Shown here in pieces: positions 9,586 to 17,569 of a DNA stretch of 34,492 nt. The stretch spans positions 1 through 34,492 of the forward strand of contig JAGHCW010000036.1 in assembly GCA_021160245.1 (NCBI GenBank), in the 5' to 3' direction. The notes below the pieces were generated by a model. The model was not told the origin of the DNA. It saw only the letters and a list, made by a program, of their open reading frames with translations, and did no database searches. The DNA is from a bacterium. Lineage in GTDB: Bacteria > B130-G9. Within the stretch, counting starts at the first letter, position 1, and every line of letters starts with the position of its first letter. The position numbers and the translations under genes are program-made.

Positions 9586-11943
9586 ATGTCTCGAGCTTCA
9601 GCTTGTATATTCTTCATCATATTGGTTATAGCGTTCACCAATTCTTCTTTAATCGCCGATGAGTGGCACAACTACTCTGCGGCCGGCTGGATGAATGTTG
9701 ACTGCGCGACGCTTGGGCCGGACGGGTCGATCTGGGCCTATGGAGGCTTGGGGAACGATGCGGGCGGCTTTTTTCAGACCGTGATTGAAGGCGACGCATT
9801 GGCCTGGCGATACTTCTCGCCCTACAATAGCCTGGCCGCTACAGACCTTGTCAAGACGCTATATGCTGACCTAATCGGGCTTTGGGTCGGTCGAATTGAT
9901 GGCCTGACTCTGTTCAATGGCCTCTATTCCGTTCTTTACACAACGGAGAACAGCCCGCTGCCGGGCAACGTGGTACTTGAGATATGTGGGGATGGCGCCG
10001 GTGGCGTCTGGGTGGCAACCAACTCGGGACTCTGCAACATCAACGGTCCGCAATGGAGTACTATTACCCACGAAAATAGCCCGCTGCCGGAGAATTTCGT
10101 GTCTGGAGCGATGTGTTTTGACTGCGACTGCGGTCGGCTCTTCCTGGCATTCCGCGAGCGGATTGATAGCGGGACGGGCCCAGCTACATACGGCCATTGT
10201 CGGCTTCTCGTTTTCGACGGAGAGAGCTGGACAGAGCACAATGAGGACAACTCCGGCATCCCCGACGGGATTGCCCAAGACATAATCCTCGATAAAACGG
10301 GGTGTATCTGGATTGCATACCAGCAGAACGGGATATGCTGCTTTGACGGCGCAAGCTGGGTTCACTACACAGATGAGAACAGCGGCCTTCCCTCTTCCCG
10401 AGTCTGCGATCTTGCGATGAACCAAGAGGGCGAGATATACGCGATATCCTCTTGCATGTGCAAGTTTGTCGAGGGCCAGTGGGTGGCTTTGCCGATACTC
10501 ACACGATGGCCATACACGAGGTTCCATGGGACGCTCTTCGACCGGAAAGGCGACGCTTGGGTCTTCTCTACGGAGGGTTACTTGCGTATCTCGGAGGGCT
10601 TGACTACGCTGCATTGCCCTGAAGGGATGAGCCTGTTGGACGCCGTAGGGTACGACAAGATACTTCCATCGCGGTTCTCGGATGCCGTTCATATCGCATC
10701 GTATGGTAGCGGAATCTCCAGGTTCGAGAATGGCGACTGGCAGACCTGGACAATCGGCAACAGCGGACTGCCATCGAAGGACGTTATAGACATTGCCGAG
10801 GGGCCCGACGGCGCCCTATGGGCGTTGACCATGCTGCCGTTAGGGGACCCGATTATGGGCACAAAGATTTATTCACTGGACAGATTCGACGGCTCACAAT
10901 GGTCAAACTTCAGCAGTGGCATTGGGTATTTCAATGGCTGTAATGCAAAGGCCCTTGTCGTAGATGAGGCATCGAACGTCTGGGTGGCCGTTGAGGGGAG
11001 AGTGTTGAGATACGACGGCGCCTTTTGGACTGCATTCCCACTTACGGGAGCGGTTGATGACGGGAGACTCTTTTCGATGGCTATAGAGCCTGCGACAGGC
11101 GCTCTCTGGGTGGGTGGAGTTGAGTCGCTTTTTAGACGGCACAATGGGGAGTGGACGACCCTTCCCACTAACTTGGGATATATCGAATCATTGACCTTCG
11201 ATCGAGATGGCGTCCTTTGGGCAACCAGCAAAAGCGGATACACCTCGGGAGGCTGGATGCGAGGCATCATGTCTTACAACGGCTCCGAGATCATGTATTA
11301 TGATCCCAGCAACACGCCGCTCCTTGGACAAGAAGTCTCTGGAGTCGCGGTCGATGGCCATAACGTGAAATGGTTCGCCGTCGAGGGCGGATACACCACG
11401 AACTCAGTGGCGAGCTTCGACGGCTCAGAATGGAAGGTCTATACCTGTGAGAACTCCGGCCTCATTAGGGCCTATGAGGGCAAGACGCCAAAGGTCATCT
11501 CCGTCGCAGTGGATAGACAGGACAGGGTTTGGTTTGGAACGAAGGGCTTCGGCGTCAGCTGCCTGTCGAACGCGGGCCAACCCGATCCGTTCCCCACAGT
11601 TGAGGTCTTCGTTGACAGCCCCATCTACTCAAACGGCGATTTCATGCGCGCCTCAATCGTCGAGACGAATCTGAGCGGAGCCGATCTTGAGGTTAATCTT
11701 CTGACCGCCATAGCTCTTCCCGACGACACGCTCCTCTTCTTCCCTGAATGGACTCCGAACCCGATGGTTTTCATGCCGCAGTGGATCAAGCCCGGAACGG
11801 TAACCATCCCGGAGGTCTTCATCGAGATAACGGTCGGCGCATGGATGCCGCGCGGCCAATATACGTGGTTCGCCGCATTCACCGACACAATTTCGGGCGA
11901 CATCATCGGCTCCATCTCCCACGCAATCTTCACGATTGAGTAG
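9586..11943 (+). CDS. Secreted beta-propeller protein (two-component-regulator propeller repeats)
   Basis: A 785-residue exported protein. The ATG at 9586 is chosen because AAAGGAGG (9568-9575) precedes it and the next residues form a signal peptide (hydrophobic core from about residue 7, likely cleavage after SLIA); an upstream in-frame GTG at 9514 lacks both. The body consists of repeats of about 40-50 residues carrying ENSGLP or NNSxLP-like turns, then FDG-W and G-IW-A blades. These are the marks of the Reg_prop repeats found in the periplasmic part of hybrid sensor kinases. Here there is no Y_Y_Y domain, membrane segment or kinase. The last 110 residues form a separate beta-sandwich-like domain (from TVEVFVDSP). 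Its role is unknown; a surface binding or scaffold role is inference. Confidence 0.8.
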   Translation: MSRASACIFFIILVIAFTNSSLIADEWHNYSAAGWMNVDCATLGPDGSIWAYGGLGNDAGGFFQTVIEGDALAWRYFSPYNSLAATDLVKTLYADLIGLWVGRIDGLTLFNGLYSVLYTTENSPLPGNVVLEICGDGAGGVWVATNSGLCNINGPQWSTITHENSPLPENFVSGAMCFDCDCGRLFLAFRERIDSGTGPATYGHCRLLVFDGESWTEHNEDNSGIPDGIAQDIILDKTGCIWIAYQQNGICCFDGASWVHYTDENSGLPSSRVCDLAMNQEGEIYAISSCMCKFVEGQWVALPILTRWPYTRFHGTLFDRKGDAWVFSTEGYLRISEGLTTLHCPEGMSLLDAVGYDKILPSRFSDAVHIASYGSGISRFENGDWQTWTIGNSGLPSKDVIDIAEGPDGALWALTMLPLGDPIMGTKIYSLDRFDGSQWSNFSSGIGYFNGCNAKALVVDEASNVWVAVEGRVLRYDGAFWTAFPLTGAVDDGRLFSMAIEPATGALWVGGVESLFRRHNGEWTTLPTNLGYIESLTFDRDGVLWATSKSGYTSGGWMRGIMSYNGSEIMYYDPSNTPLLGQEVSGVAVDGHNVKWFAVEGGYTTNSVASFDGSEWKVYTCENSGLIRAYEGKTPKVISVAVDRQDRVWFGTKGFGVSCLSNAGQPDPFPTVEVFVDSPIYSNGDFMRASIVETNLSGADLEVNLLTAIALPDDTLLFFPEWTPNPMVFMPQWIKPGTVTIPEVFIEITVGAWMPRGQYTWFAAFTDTISGDIIGSISHAIFTIE

Positions 11944-12052
11944 GCCCGAATCGCCTCCGCGACTTGCTTAATAATGCATGTATGTGATTCGTTTGCATGG
12001 TTGGGCATTGCGTCGTCTAAGTTGAGGCGGCCGGCGAGTCTGTTGTATAGTA

Positions 12053-12163
12053 TTCATCGAAGTACTTCTAGGTTTCGGCGCCAAATGGGAGCTATCTGGC
12101 GCCTCGTTGCTCATTAACAGCCTTGATGAGCTGGCGCCGCTTTTGAAGAAAGAGGATCATTGA
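12053..12163 (+). pseudogene. Relic of the 3' end of a HAD phosphatase gene
   Basis: Bases 12088-12153 match 8672-8737 at 63 of 66 positions, and two of the three changes are synonymous. The reading frame (ELSGASLLINSL, then DELAPLLKKEDH and a stop at 12161-12163) is that of the HAD C-terminus, with a different last few residues. Weaker protein similarity reaches back to about 12053; further upstream the frame has a stop and no HAD sequence. The relic's TGA overlaps the ATG of the next gene as TGATG, an ordinary operon junction. So a HAD gene once abutted the hydrolase gene. The rest of 11944-12052 holds nothing I recognise. Confidence 0.8.
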
Positions 12164-12792
12164 TGAAATACGAGCAATTGACGATCGGTCCGCTTGACGT
12201 GAACTGCTACATTCTCTGGGATGAGGATTCGAACGAGGCGATGATAATTGACGCTGGAGCGGAGCCCGAACGGATTCTTTCGGCCGTTAAGCGGCTTGGT
12301 TTGACAGTGCAAATGATCGTAAGCACGCACGGTCACGTCGATCATGTTGGGGCCAATGCGCCGGTAATGGATGCTCTCGGCTGCAAGTTTATGCTGCATC
12401 AGGATGACGTGTTCATGCTGAACGACAGCTTTGGCGCACAGATAGCAAGTCTGATTGGGGCGCTGCCCTCTCCTCCTCCCGACAAGACGATGAAGGACGG
12501 CGATGTGCTGAGCTTGGGCAAGACGACTATGGAGGTTATCCACACGCCTGGACATAGCCCCGGCAGCGTTTGCCTGCTCTGCGAGGGCACGCTTTTTACC
12601 GGGGACACGTTATTCGCCGGCGCGGTTGGCCGGACAGATTTGCCGGGCGGCTTCCATAGCCAGCTCATAGAGTCCATAGATAAACGGCTACTGACGCTGC
12701 CGGATGAGACGATAGTCCTTCCGGGGCACGCTTATGGCGGACTGCGGTCAAGCATAGGGAATGAGAGGGCGAATAATCCGTTCTTGACTTGA
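12163..12792 (+). CDS. Metallo-beta-lactamase-fold hydrolase (glyoxalase II-like)
   Basis: A 209-residue cytosolic metallo-hydrolase. The zinc ligands are all visible: THGHVDH (His56, His58, Asp60, His61), the His of HTPGHSPG (about 131), Asp in GDTLF (about 148) and His in PGHAYGG (about 189). This set, with the short length, matches the YcbL/GloB-like group that hydrolyses thioesters such as hydroxyacylglutathione, though many members have other substrates. The ATG at 12163 is preferred to a TTG at 12160 because GAGG lies at 12152-12155 with a 7-base spacer. Its start codon overlaps the stop of the HAD relic, so it was probably the second gene of an HAD-hydrolase operon. Confidence 0.85.
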   Translation: MKYEQLTIGPLDVNCYILWDEDSNEAMIIDAGAEPERILSAVKRLGLTVQMIVSTHGHVDHVGANAPVMDALGCKFMLHQDDVFMLNDSFGAQIASLIGALPSPPPDKTMKDGDVLSLGKTTMEVIHTPGHSPGSVCLLCEGTLFTGDTLFAGAVGRTDLPGGFHSQLIESIDKRLLTLPDETIVLPGHAYGGLRSSIGNERANNPFLT

Positions 12793-13004
12793 ACACGCAT
12801 CGGGTCCACCGGCATCTGAAGGAGGCTCACCGCGTCCTTTGCCGCCAATCTGATTGTCGGTGAGCACGCTTCTCGCTTGCTCTTTTCCCCTCTTTCGCTA
12901 CTATTATCCTGTCCCGGGCGCTCCGGTAAACCGGTTAGCCTGATTTTCCAAGATTAGACCCGACCATTTGAGGAGAGGGCGCCCTCGATTAGAGCGAGAC
13001 AATA

Positions 13005-13874
13005 GTGACTGAGACAGAGCAGTTCTCCCGACGCCAGGGTCGCACTAGAACGAACCTAAGGGCGATCCTAAACAGGAATCTCAGAACCGTCATAGCCCGC
13101 TCCTACGTAAGAATCGTCGGAGCAAACAGAGAGACGAGCTGGATACTTGGCGAGACAATCCTGCCGCTTCTGACCGTCTCCTCATTCGTCTTCGTCTATA
13201 AAATGTACAAAGCCCCTCCCGAGTTCATCGGCTATGTCGTCCTCGGCGGCGCGATGTCTGCCTATTGGTTCGGTATGCTGTGGAGCATGGCCATGCAGTT
13301 TTACTGGGAGAAGGAGATGGGGAATCTGGAGCTTTACACGATGGCGCCCATGTCGATGATGTCGATACTCGCCGGCATGGTCATAGGCGGCGTCGTGATG
13401 ACCTCCACAAGAGCGATAGCTATTCTGGTTGCTGGAACGTTCATCTTCGGCGTCCAATACGACTTTCAGCAACCGTTCCTCGCAGCTGGCGCGTTCGTCG
13501 CGACGCTCATCGCGCTCTATGGGATGGGACTCATGTTCTCGTCCATCTTCTTTCTCACGGGCAGACGAGGGTGGCACCTGATGAACCTGCTTCAGGAGCC
13601 CGTTTTCTTCGCGTCCGGCTTCTTCTTCCCCGTAAAAGCTCTCGGATCAATTGCCCCATTCATAACCTCGTTGATTCCGATCACCCTCGGACTCGACGCG
13701 ATCAGGCAATTGGCCTTTCCAGTCGGCAATAATATGGGTTTTCTTAGCCCCAAAACGGAACTCACAATTCTAATTATTCTCGCCGGGGTGTTCCTAATTG
13801 CCGCAAGCGCCTTGCTCTCCCGGATGGAAAGAAGCGGCAAAAAATCAGGCAAACTCCTCCAGCGATGGCAGTAA
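13005..13874 (+). CDS. ABC-2 type transporter permease
   Basis: An integral membrane protein of 289 residues with about six hydrophobic segments. It is typical of ABC-2 export permeases of the drug, lipid or polysaccharide type. Landmarks are the YWEKEMGNLELYTMAP stretch, near residue 103, which resembles the coupling-helix region of NodJ/DrrB-like permeases, and a late EPVFFASGFFFPV re-entrant-like segment. Translation seems to start at a GTG (13005) with only a weak upstream purine run; no in-frame ATG is closer than the first membrane segment. A second permease follows after 154 bases. No ATP-binding subunit lies beside the pair, so the substrate and energising partner are unknown. Confidence 0.8.
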   Translation: MTETEQFSRRQGRTRTNLRAILNRNLRTVIARSYVRIVGANRETSWILGETILPLLTVSSFVFVYKMYKAPPEFIGYVVLGGAMSAYWFGMLWSMAMQFYWEKEMGNLELYTMAPMSMMSILAGMVIGGVVMTSTRAIAILVAGTFIFGVQYDFQQPFLAAGAFVATLIALYGMGLMFSSIFFLTGRRGWHLMNLLQEPVFFASGFFFPVKALGSIAPFITSLIPITLGLDAIRQLAFPVGNNMGFLSPKTELTILIILAGVFLIAASALLSRMERSGKKSGKLLQRWQ

Positions 13875-13900
13875 ATGGCGATTCATTTGAGGTGATCTTG

Positions 13901-13994
13901 TCCGCAGATTACGCAGATTACGCAGATTTCAAGCTCGGCACGTCAAAGCTCTCCTTTCACCTCATCAATCTGCGTAATCTGCGTAATCTGTGGA
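13901..13994. repeat. Long inverted repeat between two permease genes
   Basis: Arms of 28 bases (13901-13928 and 13967-13994) are reverse complements at 27 of 28 positions around a 38-base loop. Each arm is itself a short tandem array of the unit GATTACGCA or its complement. As RNA it would fold to a very stable hairpin. Similar GATTACGCAGATTACG elements are common dispersed intergenic repeats in environmental bacterial genomes. The right arm ends before the second permease's ATG (14029), so it could act on mRNA stability or as an attenuator, but this is inference. Confidence 0.85.
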
Positions 13995-14028
13995 CACCTC
14001 CTCTCATAACCAACCAGGATCACATATA

Positions 14029-14883
14029 ATGAGACAAAAACTCGCCCGCGCAGCACGTCAGATTTACTATTCAGCCTGGGTCGGCTGGCAGATGGAGTCC
14101 AACTGGGCGAATCCAATCGAGTTTCTAACTTACGCGCTCGTAAAGCCAATCTGCCACGTCCTGATCCTCGTCTTCATCTACAAAGTAGTCACGGGCGGCG
14201 AATCGCAGCAGAACCACTTCTACGGCATGTTCGTAGGCAACGCCTTCTTCGTCTTCGTCGCGGCCCTCATGACAGGAATCGGTGAGATGATCCACACGGA
14301 TCGAGAGCACTTCCGCGTTCTCAAATACATCTACTGCGCCCCGCTTTCGATGTTCACATATCTATCTGGCCGAGGCGCAACTAAAGTCGTTTTGACCGGC
14401 ATCAGCACGCTCCTGATGCTCATTTTCGGGCGATACGTCTTCTCTGTGCCGATCTCGCTCTTCACAATCAACTATCCCCTACTCACCATCTCGTTCGCAC
14501 TTGGCCTTCTCGGAATAGTATCATTTGGCGTCATGGTTGCCGGTTTCTTCCTCATAACCGCGAGGCACGGCGGAGTCCTCTCCGTAGGCATTGCCGGGCT
14601 CTTCTACTTGGCTTCCGGCACGCTCTTTCCGATTGCCGACCTGCCGGCATGGCTCCAACCAATCGGAAAGGCAATCCCGATAACCTACTGGATTGAGCTC
14701 ACAAGACGAGCAGTCCTCGGCGCCTCATACTTTGAAGGGCTCGAGCATTTCAGCATCGGCGAACTACTCGGCATACTCGCGGCCTCCACGTTTGTTACAA
14801 TAATAGCCGCAGTGCTATTCTTCCGCGCGATGGAGAGGGTTGCCCTGAGTCGCGAGTATATAGATAGGGTTACACATTATTGA
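14029..14883 (+). CDS. ABC-2 type transporter permease (second of a pair)
   Basis: A 284-residue membrane protein with about six hydrophobic segments, homologous in layout to the preceding permease but clearly diverged. The two could form a heterodimeric channel. The usual ABC-2 features are visible: a charged loop EMIHTDREHFRVLKYIYCAPLS after the second segment, and a late SGTLFPIADLPAWLQPI turn before the last helix. The ATG at 14029 is chosen over the GTG at 13990 because AGGA stands at 14016-14019 and because the GTG lies inside the inverted repeat. It is followed by an iron-sulfur oxidoreductase gene after 48 bases. Confidence 0.8.
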   Translation: MRQKLARAARQIYYSAWVGWQMESNWANPIEFLTYALVKPICHVLILVFIYKVVTGGESQQNHFYGMFVGNAFFVFVAALMTGIGEMIHTDREHFRVLKYIYCAPLSMFTYLSGRGATKVVLTGISTLLMLIFGRYVFSVPISLFTINYPLLTISFALGLLGIVSFGVMVAGFFLITARHGGVLSVGIAGLFYLASGTLFPIADLPAWLQPIGKAIPITYWIELTRRAVLGASYFEGLEHFSIGELLGILAASTFVTIIAAVLFFRAMERVALSREYIDRVTHY

Positions 14884-14931
14884 GTTGACAGTTGGCGGTT
14901 GGCGGTTCAATCAAGTCATAAGTGAAAAAGG

Positions 14932-16278
14932 ATGCGGAGATTGACAGATAAACTTATCGTCCGGGAGGCTGCAGACAAGATATGCCTCAGGTGTGGCTCT
15001 TGTCTTGCCGTCTGCCCTGTATATAAGAAAGAACTGACCGAAATGGTCTCGCCTCGGGGCAAAATGTCTCTCGCCGAGGCGATACATGGCAGAGAGATCG
15101 ACGCGAGGCGCGATGTCGCTGGATATCTATCCCAATGCCTCATCTGCACGGCCTGCATGGACGAGTGCCCAAACAACCTCGATTTCGATGCCCGAATGGT
15201 AGCGGCCAGGTCCGGACTGAGGATGCAAAAGCCCAGCAATCTCCCCTTCTTTGCCGCATTTCGCACCGTCCTGCAAACCCGCTTGCTCATGAATATAGGC
15301 GCCGCCTTCGCTCGCGCATTTCGCCGCCTCGTCTTCTTCAAAGTGCCAGGCGAATCTGGAATGCACCTCAGGTTTCCGCTCATGGTTCCCAGAGACCGGC
15401 TTCTGCCGAAGATCGCCAAATCGTCATTCCTCAAATCCGATGCAGCCCGAAACGCCGCCTCGCCTGAAGATAACCGTCCATCCGCGGACCCGGTCGCATA
15501 TTTCATCGGCTGCATGGGCAATTACTCCTGCACAGAGGTTCCGGAGTCGCTTCTTCAGCTCTGCAAAAGCTATGGTCAGCCGGTCACGGTTCCGCTGAAG
15601 CAAAAGTGCTGCGGCATGCCCGCAATCGTCGCCGGAGACCTCATCTCGGCACGAAAATTAGCGAAGAAAAACATCGACGTCTTCCTATCCGCCAACTGTG
15701 AGAAGGTCGTCACGGCGTGCGGCTCGTGTGGCTCGGCCATCAAACACTACTACCCGATGCTATTCAAGGACGATCCCAAGATGAAGTCCCGCGCCGAGGA
15801 GCTGGCATCTCGCATCGTCGATGTCTCCGAACTTCTCGTGGACCAACTCGGCCAAAAAGAATTCTCCGTCAACAAAGACCTACTTAGACGACTCGGCCTC
15901 GACCCATCAAAGCCCGTCAAGGTTACATACCACGAATCGTGCCACCTCGGCCGCAGAATGGGCGTCATCAAACAACCGAAGACGATACTCGAGAACATCG
16001 AGGGTGTGGAATTCGTCCCGATGAAGGATGAAAACGTCTGCTGCGGCTGCGGCGGCCTATTCAGCGTCCACCACTACGACATCTCAAGCGCCATCACGTC
16101 CGACAAGGCCCAAAATATCAAGGCCACCGGCGCCGACATAGTCGCAACAGGCTGCCCCGCCTGCATGATGCAAATAGCCGACGGCCTCGCCCACTTAGGC
16201 CACAACATCCCCGTCATCAACACAATAGAGCTCATAGCCCCTCGTGACCGCGAATCCCGCATACCAGAGGCTGTTTAA
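14932..16278 (+). CDS. Iron-sulfur oxidoreductase subunit, GlcF/LutA-like (two CCG domains)
   Basis: A 448-residue cytosolic or membrane-associated electron carrier subunit. Two [4Fe-4S] ferredoxin motifs open the protein: C18-x2-C21-x2-C24-x3-C28 and C69-x2-C72-x2-C75-x3-C79. Two cysteine-rich CCG domains follow, marked by KCCGMPA (near residue 225) and VCCGCGG (near 369), as in glycolate oxidase GlcF, lactate-utilisation LutA, GlpC and HdrD. Such subunits pass electrons from a flavin dehydrogenase to quinone or another acceptor; no flavoprotein partner is in the window. The start is uncertain: ATG 14932 has its purine run directly abutting, while TTG 14941 would have AAGGA at 8 bases. A short direct repeat GTTGGCG GTTGGCG lies just upstream. 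Confidence 0.85.
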   Translation: MRRLTDKLIVREAADKICLRCGSCLAVCPVYKKELTEMVSPRGKMSLAEAIHGREIDARRDVAGYLSQCLICTACMDECPNNLDFDARMVAARSGLRMQKPSNLPFFAAFRTVLQTRLLMNIGAAFARAFRRLVFFKVPGESGMHLRFPLMVPRDRLLPKIAKSSFLKSDAARNAASPEDNRPSADPVAYFIGCMGNYSCTEVPESLLQLCKSYGQPVTVPLKQKCCGMPAIVAGDLISARKLAKKNIDVFLSANCEKVVTACGSCGSAIKHYYPMLFKDDPKMKSRAEELASRIVDVSELLVDQLGQKEFSVNKDLLRRLGLDPSKPVKVTYHESCHLGRRMGVIKQPKTILENIEGVEFVPMKDENVCCGCGGLFSVHHYDISSAITSDKAQNIKATGADIVATGCPACMMQIADGLAHLGHNIPVINTIELIAPRDRESRIPEAV

Positions 16279-16300
16279 TGAGTGGCATTTTGCTTGGTAG

Positions 16301-16318
16301 GGGCGATTCACGAATCGC
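16301..16318. repeat. Dispersed palindromic repeat, copy 1
   Basis: GGGCGATTCACGAATCGC is an imperfect copy of the palindrome found again at 25779-25798. It lies 22 bases after the iron-sulfur gene and could act as a weak terminator hairpin; no T-run follows. Confidence 0.7.
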
Positions 16319-16368
16319 TCTGCTCTAATTGAATCGGACGCCACAAGGGCAATTTGACATTCCGCCAT

Positions 16369-16397
16369 TTGACCCGAGCGCACCTTATGGCTATAGT
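16369..16397 (+). promoter_or_regulatory. Candidate sigma70-type promoter for the DUF2283/caspase-like locus
   Basis: TTGACC (16369-16374) and TATAGT (16392-16397) are 17 bases apart, close to consensus in spacing and sequence. This would give a leader of about 135 bases before the ATG at 16542. A second TTGACA at 16354 has no matching -10 box. Confidence 0.45.
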
Positions 16398-16541
16398 CTA
16401 TATTGAATATGATCGGGCGTTTTCGACCTATGCCGCTACGCCCTAATCCAAGAAGCCATATACACATCAGTCGAGCTGCAGCACAAAGCCTCTGAATGGA
16501 GAATCGAATCAGAATGAGGCCACCAATACGTTGCCCGATAA

Positions 16542-16799
16542 ATGAGAATAACATACGACTCGGATGTGCACGCTCTTTACATCCGCTTCATCGAAACGAC
16601 CGTAACAACGAAGCACGTGGCCGAGGGCATTGCCATTGATTATTCAGAAGACGGGCGGATTGCTGGGATAGAGGTGCTCGATGCCAGCGAGAGATTCGGC
16701 GACAGCAAGACTTTTCGCAAGGTGGTTCTTGAGAATAACGGCGCCGTTTATATCGATGGCAAAGACAATCAGATTGACAAAACAAACCAAGCCGCTTAA
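16542..16799 (+). CDS. DUF2283 family protein
   Basis: An 85-residue protein that opens with the conserved DUF2283 pattern ITYDSDVHALYIRF, followed by GIAIDYSEDGRIAGIEVLDAS. The family is small, widespread and without a settled function; it often lies near toxin-antitoxin or mobile loci. About 30 extra residues follow the usual domain (after ERFGD), and they are rich in Asn, Asp and Lys. The stop TAA (16797-16799) is followed, in the same frame, by an open caspase-like sequence, so the two may once have been one gene or been joined by a deletion. The spacer before the ATG has no clear ribosome-binding site. Confidence 0.8.
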   Translation: MRITYDSDVHALYIRFIETTVTTKHVAEGIAIDYSEDGRIAGIEVLDASERFGDSKTFRKVVLENNGAVYIDGKDNQIDKTNQAA

Positions 16800-17483
16800 A
16801 GCGACGCTCAAGCCTTCGCAAAGGCGCTTGAAAAACAGGGATGGAGCAGCAACCGCATTGATCTGCTCGTCAATGAGCAAGCAACGAGACTTCAGGCCGA
16901 GAACTCGATCAGATATGGCCCGGACCTGAAAGATTCCCTGATAGTCCTCTATTGGTCGGGGCATGGATACCCGGACCAGCTTGACCGGCAGAAGCTCTTC
17001 CTTGCCTGCTACGATTCGGACATGAATATCCCGGGCTCAGGCCTCAGGATGAGCGACGTCCGTTTGAGGCTCAATGAACGCAAGGCGCTCAACGTGGTGA
17101 TCATAGCGGACGCCTGCCACGCTGGCGGGCTTGCGATGGGACGAGGCCTCTCGATGCAACAGAAGTTCAAACCGACGAACGTCCCCGAGGGCTGGCTCTA
17201 TCTTCTGGGAGCAAGGATCGACGAGAAGGCGCTTGAGCATCCCGCCCTGCGCGGAGGCCTTTTCACAACCTCGCTGCTCGAGGCGATGGATGGCGCGGCC
17301 GACGGCTTCGGAATACTGGGCGCGAAAGATGGCGTCGTAACGATGGGCGAGATCAGGGAATTCGTCCAGGCGAAGATGAGGGAAAAGGCCTTTCAGCTCC
17401 ATCTCACCGGCTCCTTCGACATCGAGGCGCATTCGAATACGGCGGACAAGGCAATCTGGGAGCTCGATCTGAGGGCGAAGTAG
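16800..17483 (+). pseudogene. Caspase-like (peptidase C14) gene lacking its 5' end
   Basis: The frame is open from the codon right after the DUF2283 stop to TAG at 17481-17483. It carries the caspase core: a DAQAFAKALEKQGW helix, LLVNEQAT, the catalytic His in YWSGHG (16962-16964), then the catalytic Cys in ADACHAGG (17115-17117), and LGARIDEKA and GGLFTTSLLEA strands. The first beta-strand of the fold (usually LLIGINxY-like) is missing. No ATG, GTG or TTG lies in frame between the stop and 17022, and the ATG at 17022 would omit the catalytic His. So as read the gene cannot make an active metacaspase-like protease unless the stop is read through or is a sequencing error. A remnant is the simplest view. 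Confidence 0.7.
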
Positions 17484-17535
17484 GCCTGTGCAAGACAAAC
17501 TGCCAGAGGGGGGCGCCTGGCCACCACAAGTGAAA

Positions 17536-17553
17536 GCGGCATCAATCTGCCGC
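17536..17553. terminator. Small hairpin between convergent genes
   Basis: GCGGCA and TGCCGC pair perfectly around a six-base loop, inside a wider but looser GAGGGG/CCCCTC pairing (about 17506 to 17570). It lies between the convergent caspase-like ORF and der. There is no T-run, so its terminator role is weakly supported. Confidence 0.3.
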
Positions 17554-17569
17554 ACTCCAAAGGCCCCTC

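Noticed and set aside
9871-10692. 273-codon minus-strand open frame opposite the propeller gene
   Set aside because: The plus strand has a signal peptide and regular propeller repeats; the minus frame is a by-product of the repeats and GC-rich third positions.
12825-12865. Inverted repeat GCTCACCG/CGGTGAGC after the MBL-fold hydrolase gene
   Set aside because: Only eight base pairs with a 25-base loop and no T-run; too weak to call a terminator.
13182-13732. Overlapping open frames in other phases within the first ABC-2 permease
   Set aside because: His/Asp/Arg-rich low-quality translations typical of shifted reading of a membrane protein gene.
13901-13994. Possible CRISPR array because of repeated GATTACGCA units
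   Set aside because: Units are nine bases, contiguous and arranged as one inverted pair; there are no spacers and no cas genes.
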